From assembly GCA_023391415.1 (NCBI GenBank), contig JAEWAY010000003.1:246612-310611 (forward strand): DNA of 64,000 nucleotides, in the 5' to 3' direction. Position 1 is the stretch's first letter. Each line of letters begins with the position of its first letter. This document shows, piece by piece, positions 43,523 to 50,972 of this stretch. The translations under genes and the position numbers were made by a program. The notes under the pieces are model-generated. The model ran no database searches. It had not been told where the DNA came from and was given only the letters and a program-made list of their open reading frames with translations. The DNA is from Bacteroidota bacterium. Lineage in GTDB: Bacteria; Bacteroidota; Bacteroidia; Cytophagales; Cytophagaceae.

Positions 43523-44356
43523 ATGCGACTTCACTCCGTTCCTCCTCCGGCTGATCTCGTCCCCTTTGTCAGAGGCTTTTTCTTTGTAGAAAATCTTAAA
43601 AAAGAAGGAGAGGATGACCTATTTAAGCTGTTTCCGATAGGTACTCCCAATCTAATCTTTTACCCGGAGGGAGAGGTCGCGACAGTTATAAACAATATTG
43701 TTTATAAGGGAGAGACGCTTACGGTCAATGGTCAGATCATGAAATATTTTACGAACATCGTCTCTCCGGGCGCGAAGTTTGCCGGTATAGCTTTCCAGCC
43801 GACGGGCATGTACAGGTTATTTGGCCTGAACGCGGAGTTGTTTACAAACAGAATGCTTCCCGCCGGAAATTTTCTGGAAGTAAAAGAATACATCCGGGAT
43901 CTGAATGAGGCTTCGTCTCAGGAAGAAATAATGAGCGCGCATCTGACTTTTTTAAGATCAAAGTTGCCCGCGCCCAATAGTATATGGCCAGTGGTAGAGC
44001 AATGTATACATGATATCAACCGATTGGAAGGAAGTCTGAAAGTAGATCAACTGGCAGATAAGTATAATTGTAGCAGAAGATATCTGGAAAAGCATTTTAC
44101 TTATTCAGTCGGGATAAGCCCGGGCAAGTACAGGCGACGCGTTCGCTTTTATAATGTGCTGAAAAGAATAATCATAGCCGGCGCGCGCATTGATATGATT
44201 CTGCCAGAGTTTGATTTTTATGATCGTTCCCATTTTTTGAAAGATTTTGAATATTTTATGGGGGAAAAGCCACGAGTCTATTTTGAATCCAGGCATCCTT
44301 TTATGAAAATCATTGTCAGGGAAGATTATTTTCTGATCACCACTCATCGCTCATAA
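43523..44356 (+). CDS. AraC family transcriptional regulator
   Basis: The ATG at 43523 gives 277 residues; an open frame extends back to 43442, over the terminator and the end of the previous gene, and is rejected. The N-terminal region (~1-150, DLVPFVRGFFFVENL) is like the DUF6597 sensing domain, and the C-terminal ~100 residues are an AraC HTH, with KYNCSRRYLEKHFTYSVGIS and a second helix pair around DFYDRSHFLKDFEYFMG. It should bind DNA near its own operon; targets are unknown. It is convergent with the XRE gene at 44379. Confidence 0.9.
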   Translation: MRLHSVPPPADLVPFVRGFFFVENLKKEGEDDLFKLFPIGTPNLIFYPEGEVATVINNIVYKGETLTVNGQIMKYFTNIVSPGAKFAGIAFQPTGMYRLFGLNAELFTNRMLPAGNFLEVKEYIRDLNEASSQEEIMSAHLTFLRSKLPAPNSIWPVVEQCIHDINRLEGSLKVDQLADKYNCSRRYLEKHFTYSVGISPGKYRRRVRFYNVLKRIIIAGARIDMILPEFDFYDRSHFLKDFEYFMGEKPRVYFESRHPFMKIIVREDYFLITTHRS

Positions 44357-44378
44357 GGTCTGAATCAGCCTTCCCGCT

Positions 44379-44606
44379 TTACAATGGTTCAAAAAACTTA
44401 TAAACCGGAACACCCAGTCCCTGGGACAATTCGTATAAAGTACTTAGTCCGCAATTGATTTCTCCCCGTTCTATTCTGCCTATCTGATTACGGCTTATTT
44501 CCGTGATATAGGATAGCTCAAGCTGGCTGATTCCTTTTTCCGTTCTTAGCCGACGTATATTTTCACCTACTTTGATTAAAAAATCAGGGTGTCTGATGTA
44601 ATCCAT
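44379..44606 (-). CDS. XRE family helix-turn-helix regulator
   Basis: The open frame reaches 44846, but an XRE regulator of ordinary size (75 residues) begins at the ATG 44606 (MDYIRHPDFL); ATGs at 44624 and 44627 are alternatives. It contains a Cro/C1-type HTH: IRRLRTEKGISQLELSYITE and ISRNQIGRIERGEINCGLST. Such proteins repress their own and neighbouring promoters. It is divergent from the lipoprotein pair at 44717, and a perfect palindrome ACAAATTTGT (44643-44652) overlapping the -33 element of the lipoprotein promoter is a candidate operator. Confidence 0.88.
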   Translation of the reverse strand: MDYIRHPDFLIKVGENIRRLRTEKGISQLELSYITEISRNQIGRIERGEINCGLSTLYELSQGLGVPVYKFFEPL

Positions 44607-44642
44607 ACATAAAGTAGGAAACATCATGATAAAATATATGAC

Positions 44643-44680
44643 ACAAATTTGTACCATATCGCGATGATGTAATATCTTTG
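44643..44680 (+). promoter_or_regulatory. Promoter with overlapping palindrome ahead of the lipoprotein pair
   Basis: TTTG (44648-44651), a 21-bp spacer and TATCTTTG (44673-44680) match the Bacteroidota promoter consensus. The palindrome ACAAATTTGT (44643-44652) covers the -33 element and lies 16 bp from the XRE gene ATG at 44627, so it could be the operator of that regulator. Confidence 0.7.
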
Positions 44681-44716
44681 CTCTTGAATTGTATAAAACC
44701 CTATAATTTATTAAGC

Positions 44717-45040
44717 ATGAGAAAGTTTTTTTACCTGGTTTTTGTCCCGGTGGCGTTTTTCGGGGCTTGTAAGAAAGATGATAAAGTGGATCCGGACTGT
44801 GAGAAAAGCAGGTATGGAATCGTGAAGATAGAAAATACTTCATCAAGCCCTTATAAGATCTATATAGATGAGGCGTACCAACTGGAAATCGGCGCCAAAA
44901 AGAGCCAGGAGCTTAAAATCGACGCGGGTTATGGTCGTTTGAGCGCGGAACAGGCGAGTGGCTATGTATTGTATCCGACCAAAGTGAACGAAACGTTCAA
45001 TATAAAAGCGTGCGCCGAATATACATGGAGGATTCCCTGA
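44717..45040 (+). CDS. Surface lipoprotein, small (first of a pair)
   Basis: The ATG at 44717 (107 residues) gives a lipoprotein signal peptide with lipobox FGAC (Cys at 18); an earlier in-frame start (44678) lies inside the promoter and is rejected. After the Cys, KKDDK matches the K-(D/E)2 surface-export signal described for Bacteroidota lipoproteins. The body is of unknown fold. It is followed 40 bp later by another lipoprotein with nearly the same start after its Cys. An XRE regulator lies divergent. Confidence 0.75.
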   Translation: MRKFFYLVFVPVAFFGACKKDDKVDPDCEKSRYGIVKIENTSSSPYKIYIDEAYQLEIGAKKSQELKIDAGYGRLSAEQASGYVLYPTKVNETFNIKACAEYTWRIP

Positions 45041-45080
45041 GTCGTGGATGTTTTATTGTTTAATTTTTAATAACTAAGAA

Positions 45081-45602
45081 ATGAAAAGAATAATTGTTTT
45101 TTTGATAGCGTTGGTCATTTTCAGCGCCTGCAAGAAGGAGGATAAAGTAGATCCCGCTCAGATAAAAAAAGAAGCGGTGGAGGAAGCTAAAAAAGAGATG
45201 AATCAAAAAATGGAAGAGGCGAAGGCCCGTACGTATGACTTTTCCCTGCGGTTTACTTTCTATGATATGAACCAGAGTTATATGGATTTTCCATACATTC
45301 CGGGCGATGAAACGATTGTCGTTTTTCTGAGGGATGAGACATTAAATTTTCAATACCATGCCATGCCGTATATTGATTTGGATAATGAACATTTATACTC
45401 ATACTCGATTAGCGATACGGGTGGATTACTTTGGTGTACGGTGTCTGATTTGAACGGGAGTAGTCGCTATGGCACTATCTCACCCGCCATTACCAGAAAC
45501 TTTCGGGCGGTCCTGATTCCGTCCGCGGCGGGCAGAGTATCCAAAGACTGGTCACAGTTTGGCTACGAAGAGCTAAAAGAACTGTTTGGTCTGCAGGATT
45601 AA
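45081..45602 (+). CDS. Surface lipoprotein (second of a pair)
   Basis: This 173-residue protein has a lipoprotein signal peptide with lipobox FSAC (Cys at 17), then KKEDK, the same kind of surface-export signal as its neighbour, followed by a helical linker rich in Lys and Glu (~25-48) and a beta-rich C-terminal part. The two proteins share CKK(D/E)DKVDP but not their bodies. Both should be on the cell surface, possibly as partners. No catalytic motif is visible. Confidence 0.75.
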   Translation: MKRIIVFLIALVIFSACKKEDKVDPAQIKKEAVEEAKKEMNQKMEEAKARTYDFSLRFTFYDMNQSYMDFPYIPGDETIVVFLRDETLNFQYHAMPYIDLDNEHLYSYSISDTGGLLWCTVSDLNGSSRYGTISPAITRNFRAVLIPSAAGRVSKDWSQFGYEELKELFGLQD

Positions 45603-45618
45603 CATACGGTGTATATAT

Positions 45619-45652
45619 AATAGCCTGGCGGATATTTGGCTTCCAGGCTATT
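45619..45652 (+). terminator. Perfect hairpin after the second lipoprotein gene
   Basis: AATAGCCTGG (45619-45628) and its exact complement (45643-45652) flank a 14-base loop, 17 bp after the stop codon. The following T-run is weak (TTGTT). Confidence 0.6.
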
Positions 45653-45692
45653 GTTCCGACTTGAATGAATTGATGATTTTAAATGAGTACCG

Positions 45693-46211
45693 ATGAAAAG
45701 AATATCTGGTAATATGATCGTATTGACTATGATCGTCTTGTTTTCCGGCTGCGCGTACAAGCGGATTGGCGACCTGACCATGGTCTCGGCCAGAAATATT
45801 GACAGCAAGACTGACTACAAGCTCATACAGAAATACGTTGTCGGCAAAGCCAAGTCGAAAAACGGCCACGCGCTGGAAACGGCGATCGACAACGCGGTCA
45901 AGATGAATCCCGATGGAGAGTTTCTTAAAAATGTCCGCGTATACGTCAAGAATGATGGAAAGAAAGTAAAAGTCGAGGGCGATATCTGGGGAGTACCTTC
46001 CGTTGAAAAAAATGTAACGATCAGTATAGCGGAAGCGATTGAGTTCAGTTCGGGCGACAGGGTAAGCTTTAGAAACAATATTGGAAAAATTGTGGAAGGA
46101 ACGATTATCGGCGTCAATCAACATACGGCCATCGTGGAGTACAAAAACGCGGTGAATAAAGCGTCTAAAGCCGAGATCAAATATGAAAAACTGACGAAGT
46201 TGCAAAAGTGA
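45693..46211 (+). CDS. Lipoprotein of unknown function
   Basis: This 172-residue lipoprotein has a signal peptide with lipobox FSGC (Cys at 20) and no surface-export signal right after the Cys (AYKRIGDLTMVS). The C-terminal half is beta-rich, with an interval like an SH3 or KOW fold (FSSGDRVSFRNN, GTIIGVNQHTAIVEYK). I do not recognise the family. It probably stays in the periplasm, at the inner face of the outer membrane. A strong terminator ends the transcript 27 bp after the stop. Confidence 0.75.
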   Translation: MKRISGNMIVLTMIVLFSGCAYKRIGDLTMVSARNIDSKTDYKLIQKYVVGKAKSKNGHALETAIDNAVKMNPDGEFLKNVRVYVKNDGKKVKVEGDIWGVPSVEKNVTISIAEAIEFSSGDRVSFRNNIGKIVEGTIIGVNQHTAIVEYKNAVNKASKAEIKYEKLTKLQK

Positions 46212-46237
46212 TTGTTGATGTATATGATTGTAAATAC

Positions 46238-46302
46238 GAGCTTTCGAAGTGTCTCAGGTTTTTTGACGACCTGGGTTTTCGAAGGCTCTTGTGATTTTTT
46301 TT
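46238..46302 (+). terminator. Long intrinsic terminator after the lipoprotein gene
   Basis: GAGCTTTCGAA (46238-46248) pairs with TTCGAAGGCTC (46278-46288) with one wobble; inner arms CTCAGGT/ACCTGGG add further pairs. A run of T follows. It ends the plus-strand lipoprotein transcripts. Confidence 0.85.
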
Positions 46303-46516
46303 AGATTTATCGGAATTTTATTTTTTTACTTTTTAGAAGTGCGAAAATCCCAGATAAATGAGGGGAAAGAATCACGGATTCGCGATTAAAGACAGGCCGA
46401 GGAAGCTATAATGAATTTGCAGAAAGATCGGCCAGAATAGGAAGAATTCTAACAGATTTAGAAGTAAAAACCACGCGGAGGCTGAAATTGTCTGAGAAAA
46501 AAGATCCAATGTACCA
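46303..46516. other. Gene-free stretch before the CHU_C gene
   Basis: Together with the terminator this makes a 305-bp gap between the lipoprotein gene (plus) and the end of the CHU_C gene (minus). It has a T-rich start and otherwise no ORF, no clear hairpin and no repeat that I can see. Confidence 0.5.
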
Positions 46517-48430
46517 TTACCTTAGTACTTGCAAAAAGCCATTATAAGACTTATGGAGCAGAATGTCATGTACTAAGTAATAATATATTCCATCAGGTAC
46601 GTTAGCGGTAGGCCAGTCTCCTTTATAATCATTTGAATAATAAACAATCGATCCAAAACGGTTATATATATACAATTCATATGGTCTGACAACCGAAGAT
46701 GACAGTAAGAAAGTCTCATTTTTACCGTCATTATTGGGAGTAAGTAAGTTGGGAATAAAAGGTGTACAATCCATAAATGTTACCGACACGCTATCGGATA
46801 CGCTAAAGCATTGATTCGAAACAGCTACTGAGTAAATACCCGTTTTGCTAACCTCGATTTCTATTTCACTTGATTGTATATTCCAGTATATAGTATTATA
46901 GTCCGGCTGTTTATTTATTATTAATGGAACAACAAGACCTTCACATGAAACAGAATCTTCAGGCATTCGCAATAAAGGCTTTTGTATTACCTGGACACTA
47001 ATCTGATCCTCCACATGGCAACTCTCTACCGATTTTGCTATTAGCCGATATATTCCTCCTTGACTTACAACTAATTTCTGATCTGTAGAGCCATTGCTCC
47101 ATAAATAAGACACGAATAGGTCCGGACCTGAAATCTCCATTTGCTCACCTTCACAAATCAAAGTGTCATTTATGGGTGTTATAATTTCCGCGGGAGGCAA
47201 AAATCTCTTTACCTGGACCGAGTCCTCCCAAACCCCACATGGATGAAACGCCTCCAATCTAAAAAAACCGGTATCTCTTACTTGTATAGTGGGCGCTTGC
47301 TCACCGGTAGACCACTTGTACTCTTTAAATCCATTGGGTCCTGGCAGGTTCACAATAAACTCCGCCTGATGGCAAATAACCGTATCTGTAAAGGAGGAAG
47401 GCGGCTGTGGAGGTTGTGATGAGTACACATTGATGGTATCCGACAAAAAACCACAGCCAAAATCACCACGGACCCAATATTTACCGGGAGATGAAACTGT
47501 AATGGATCTGGTTGTTTCCCCTGTAGACCATCGATAATGATTAAAACCTTCCTGGGCTACAAGCTCTAGCATAAAAGGTATTGTGTCGCAAAATGAAGTA
47601 TCATCCGGTAGCTCCATCACCAACCCGTCGGGGGGAGCTATTGTAACGGAAATATCATCTATATAAAACAAAGATCCACTACCATGACTACCAAAATGTT
47701 CTGCCATGTATTGGTATTTCGTCTCGAAATTATCCTTAAAATTTCCAATTGTCAGATATCTTTCCCCCCCTTCGGCAATGAAGCTAGCCGTGAATTTCTG
47801 ATAATTAATAGTATCGCTGAGCATATGACCCGCGGGATTTTCAACCTGGGGCTGAAACTGAGTAAGCGTACCTTTAGTGTCTACATAAAAACTATCCTTT
47901 GAGAAATATACTCCCAGTCCATCGCTGGAATATACTCGAATACGTCCGGTGTCAAAATGGGTACCACGAAGCATGTAATAAAAACTAATTTCATACTTAC
48001 AACCGGCTTTTAAGGTATCAAGTAGAGGAGCCTGGGCATAGCTTCTCCTTTCATCCGTAATGTCGCCATAAGGATCCCATGCAAAACCATCAATCATTAT
48101 AAAAGCCTCTCCGGACCGGGGGTTGTACCATTTCGAGTTTGGGTCATATACTCCATCAGCATACTTGGTACAACTTCTATAATATGTTACATATGCTGCT
48201 GTAGCCTGACGCCAAAAATGAACTCCTCCATTATTAAAATAAGAACCAGGAAGAAATGGGCGCTTGCAAGTAGATCTACAAGGATCATTATTGGTTGGAA
48301 TAGGAGGTTTTGAGCAAGAATCATACTCCTCGAAGCCAGGATTGGGCACCAGATTGGGAAAACTTTGAGAACATGTATAAGAGACGCTTATAATCAAAAA
48401 AGATAATAGAAATGCAAATCTGAGTATCAT
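46517..48430 (-). CDS. T9SS cargo with CHU_C (type B) sorting domain
   Basis: This 637-residue exported protein has a signal peptide (residues 1-21), an N-terminal lectin-like or carbohydrate-binding-like region (~25-260, opening FPNLVPNPGFEEYDSC), several Ig-like repeats (YRWSTGETTRSITV, YKWSTGEQAPTIQV, YLWSNGSTDQKLVV) and a C-terminal gliding-motility-associated domain (FIPNLLTPNNDGKNE... FLQVLR), the type B signal for T9SS export. Its codons differ from those of its neighbours (Ala before T-ending codons; GCA common), and it starts 1 bp after a terminator. It may be a recent arrival. No catalytic motif is seen. Confidence 0.88.
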   Translation of the reverse strand: MILRFAFLLSFLIISVSYTCSQSFPNLVPNPGFEEYDSCSKPPIPTNNDPCRSTCKRPFLPGSYFNNGGVHFWRQATAAYVTYYRSCTKYADGVYDPNSKWYNPRSGEAFIMIDGFAWDPYGDITDERRSYAQAPLLDTLKAGCKYEISFYYMLRGTHFDTGRIRVYSSDGLGVYFSKDSFYVDTKGTLTQFQPQVENPAGHMLSDTINYQKFTASFIAEGGERYLTIGNFKDNFETKYQYMAEHFGSHGSGSLFYIDDISVTIAPPDGLVMELPDDTSFCDTIPFMLELVAQEGFNHYRWSTGETTRSITVSSPGKYWVRGDFGCGFLSDTINVYSSQPPQPPSSFTDTVICHQAEFIVNLPGPNGFKEYKWSTGEQAPTIQVRDTGFFRLEAFHPCGVWEDSVQVKRFLPPAEIITPINDTLICEGEQMEISGPDLFVSYLWSNGSTDQKLVVSQGGIYRLIAKSVESCHVEDQISVQVIQKPLLRMPEDSVSCEGLVVPLIINKQPDYNTIYWNIQSSEIEIEVSKTGIYSVAVSNQCFSVSDSVSVTFMDCTPFIPNLLTPNNDGKNETFLLSSSVVRPYELYIYNRFGSIVYYSNDYKGDWPTANVPDGIYYYLVHDILLHKSYNGFLQVLR

Positions 48431-48478
48431 AGTAAAAAATCAGATAGCGGATGTACTTGTACATACGTCCGCTATCTG
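48431..48478 (-). terminator. Intrinsic terminator between the two T9SS cargo genes
   Basis: CAGATAGCGGA and TCCGCTATCTG (11-bp perfect stem) followed on the minus strand by ATTTTTT end the transcript of the gene at 48490. The next ATG (48430) comes directly after the T-run, leaving no visible promoter. Confidence 0.9.
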
Positions 48479-48489
48479 ATTATATTGTA

Positions 48490-50697
48490 TTAATTTCTGA
48501 TTAGTTTCCCCGATAGCAGACCATTTTCTGTAACAATGGAATAGATATAAACACCCTTGTCCAGATTTGCTCCATCAATCTTTACCTTATGCTCCCCGGC
48601 GTTCCAAAGCTGATCCTTCACTACAGTCGTGGTCTCATTGCCATCAATCCTTGTTAGTTTGATGGTTCCCTTGGCTTCTTCTTCCAAAAAGAATGTGATA
48701 ACCGCGCCTTCCGCGCCAAAAGGATTTGGCTGAACTTTGGCTAAGCCCGAAGCATGGCCTTCGCTATCCTCACTAAGAAAAAACCCTTTTCTTAAGTTAG
48801 GGTCAGCGTTTTCAAAATACCCGATAGAAGACGATGTTCCACAGGCATTGGATACGGTAAATGTTGCTTTATAGCATTGATTCCAGTTTGCCGGATTGAA
48901 AAAATAACCAGATAAACTACAGGCTTCATATAGGTAGCTATTAAAACTTTTGGTAGAGAATCCACCCGGAGACACCGGCGCGAATGGTCCGTCGCATACC
49001 ACGCTGTAAGCATCTCCTGTAGCGCAATTGTATTTTTCTACCAGTACCTTATAGCTATCATAGTCACCCAGGCTGGAACTTCCGTTAAAGCCGGGTGAAT
49101 ATCCTGTATAGGTAGGCGACATCGGGTTGGATGACGGGATCGCCAGGATGCCATTTCCGGGATTAATTTTGAAGGAGGCGGTAGCGGGAGTTAGTGAAGT
49201 TAGATAGACCAGCGCTTGTTCGCGTTTTTCATAGCCACAGGAATTATTTACATCCACGGTAATTTTATAATACTTTGAGGCATTGGCGCTATTGCCTAAG
49301 TATCCGCTATTAATAGTTCGCAGATCGGTGGGTAATGGTACAAAGTGATACATATCCGGATAATAAAAATCCGCTCCGGAAATAACATTACCACTGGCGT
49401 CGCACTCCTGCACACGTATTCTGTAACCATAGTCATTGGTATAGTTTTCTACCAGGCTAATAGGCTCGCAGGTATATATGTTCATGGCGGTTGCCATGGT
49501 TAGATAATTTTCATTTAGAGTCATATAACCAACCGGTCTCTTAGAGCCAAAGAAATATGAATAATCTTCGCCATCTATCTGATCCGGAAGAGTATAAACA
49601 TAGTGTCCATAATCACTATATCTTAGCTTAGTGGCGGGCAGGAATGGGGTTATGGAGTTTGTTGAAGGATCCAGGGCGACAAGATCGCCATCATTTTCGG
49701 CCAGATAGATTTTTCCGTCTTTTGCCAACTCCAATGAGGTACCGGAGTATTCGCCGTCGGTATTTAAATAAGAAATATTCGAGTTCGAAAAGTTTATATT
49801 GAATAATCCATATTGAGAGCCATATAGCTGGCTGCCATCCGCGTTAAACTCGACGCCTTTAACACCGAGGCTGGAATTAGGCAGTATATAAACATTGGGA
49901 TATGAGGGGGGACCACCGATACTGGTAATATCGCTCACATATACCTTGTGGTCAAACAAGGTGCCCCACGCGAGTTTGGTCCCATCCGGAGACAGGTCGA
50001 CTTCCATTGTCTCGCTGTCAATACCGGTTACATCCGTGGCTACAAATGTAACACCCGAAGATGAAATCGAATAACGATCTATCTGGTCGTCGGCAACTAC
50101 GTATAAAGTTCGGGTATCTTCATTTGTTAATTTCGATATGGCGAATCCTCCATCATAGGCTCCGTGATATTCTTTTAAAAAATTACCATTACTAATAATG
50201 GTAACCGGGTTATTTGGATGATCCCATGTGTCTACGCTTATGACGGCGTAAAATAACCCCAGGCCAATAAGAGGAGACCAGGTACATCCTTCTTGCTTTA
50301 AATAAAAGATATAGAATTGATCGCAGCTACCTGGTACCGGCGCGATTCCAATTTCATCTTTAGGTCTGACTAAACAGGAAGATGGGGTAACCGGAAAATC
50401 CTGCCAGCCTTTTAGAGATTCTATGTAATTGCCTTTCTGGTCATATATGACATCATTTTGTACATAAAACATGAGGTTGTTAGATATCGACCGATGTTGA
50501 GAGCCATACGCGCCATTAGAAGCGTTGGTCTCAAAATCAAAAACTCCAGGATGAAGATTGTACTTGGCTGGAGCTCCTGTAAAGTCAATCCGGTAAGGAG
50601 GAAGAACAAAATGCTCTTGCTGGGCATAGAGGACGTCAAAGTTTATAAAAAGAACACTGATCGGAAGCGAAACCGCTTTAAAAATTCCTTTCAACAT
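48490..50697 (-). CDS. T9SS cargo with type A sorting domain and beta-propeller
   Basis: This 735-residue protein has a signal peptide (residues 1-25, ending LYAQ), a central region with WD40-like/propeller strands (MEVDLSPDGTKLAW, GVEFNADGSQLYGS) and a C-terminal T9SS type A sorting domain (VQPNPFGAEG, NAGEHKVKIDGANLDKGVYI, ending GKLIRN). It should be secreted to the cell surface or medium. No catalytic motif is seen. It is the upstream gene of two cargo genes but is separated from the second by a terminator. Upstream (50698-50972) is A/T-rich with no ORF. Confidence 0.88.
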   Translation of the reverse strand: MLKGIFKAVSLPISVLFINFDVLYAQQEHFVLPPYRIDFTGAPAKYNLHPGVFDFETNASNGAYGSQHRSISNNLMFYVQNDVIYDQKGNYIESLKGWQDFPVTPSSCLVRPKDEIGIAPVPGSCDQFYIFYLKQEGCTWSPLIGLGLFYAVISVDTWDHPNNPVTIISNGNFLKEYHGAYDGGFAISKLTNEDTRTLYVVADDQIDRYSISSSGVTFVATDVTGIDSETMEVDLSPDGTKLAWGTLFDHKVYVSDITSIGGPPSYPNVYILPNSSLGVKGVEFNADGSQLYGSQYGLFNINFSNSNISYLNTDGEYSGTSLELAKDGKIYLAENDGDLVALDPSTNSITPFLPATKLRYSDYGHYVYTLPDQIDGEDYSYFFGSKRPVGYMTLNENYLTMATAMNIYTCEPISLVENYTNDYGYRIRVQECDASGNVISGADFYYPDMYHFVPLPTDLRTINSGYLGNSANASKYYKITVDVNNSCGYEKREQALVYLTSLTPATASFKINPGNGILAIPSSNPMSPTYTGYSPGFNGSSSLGDYDSYKVLVEKYNCATGDAYSVVCDGPFAPVSPGGFSTKSFNSYLYEACSLSGYFFNPANWNQCYKATFTVSNACGTSSSIGYFENADPNLRKGFFLSEDSEGHASGLAKVQPNPFGAEGAVITFFLEEEAKGTIKLTRIDGNETTTVVKDQLWNAGEHKVKIDGANLDKGVYIYSIVTENGLLSGKLIRN

Positions 50698-50972
50698 ATT
50701 AGTATTGGTTTAATGAAAAAATATACATGGCAAATAACGTATAAATCGCTTGAATGGCAAAAAATGCAGATAAAAAGAATAGAAATGTCGATATAAATTA
50801 GCAAATGGGGCTTGTGAATGTCGATTATATAAGTTTACAAATTGAATGAATTTATCTAGTGTTAGGAGAACTATATCACCGCAAGCTCAAGGATTGTGAA
50901 TTTTTAAAATGTTTTTTGGCCGGAATTTGGCAAAATTCCTGACTATTCCACTTCCGGGCTCATGTCCTTTAC

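Noticed and set aside
44607..44846. 80-codon N-terminal extension of the XRE regulator
   Set aside because: It runs antisense over the promoter and first lipoprotein gene and is not like an XRE protein.
37446..45628. Shared 10-base word AATAGCCTGG at 37446 and 45619
   Set aside because: Both sites lie in gaps, but a single 10-base match is within chance and the surroundings do not match.
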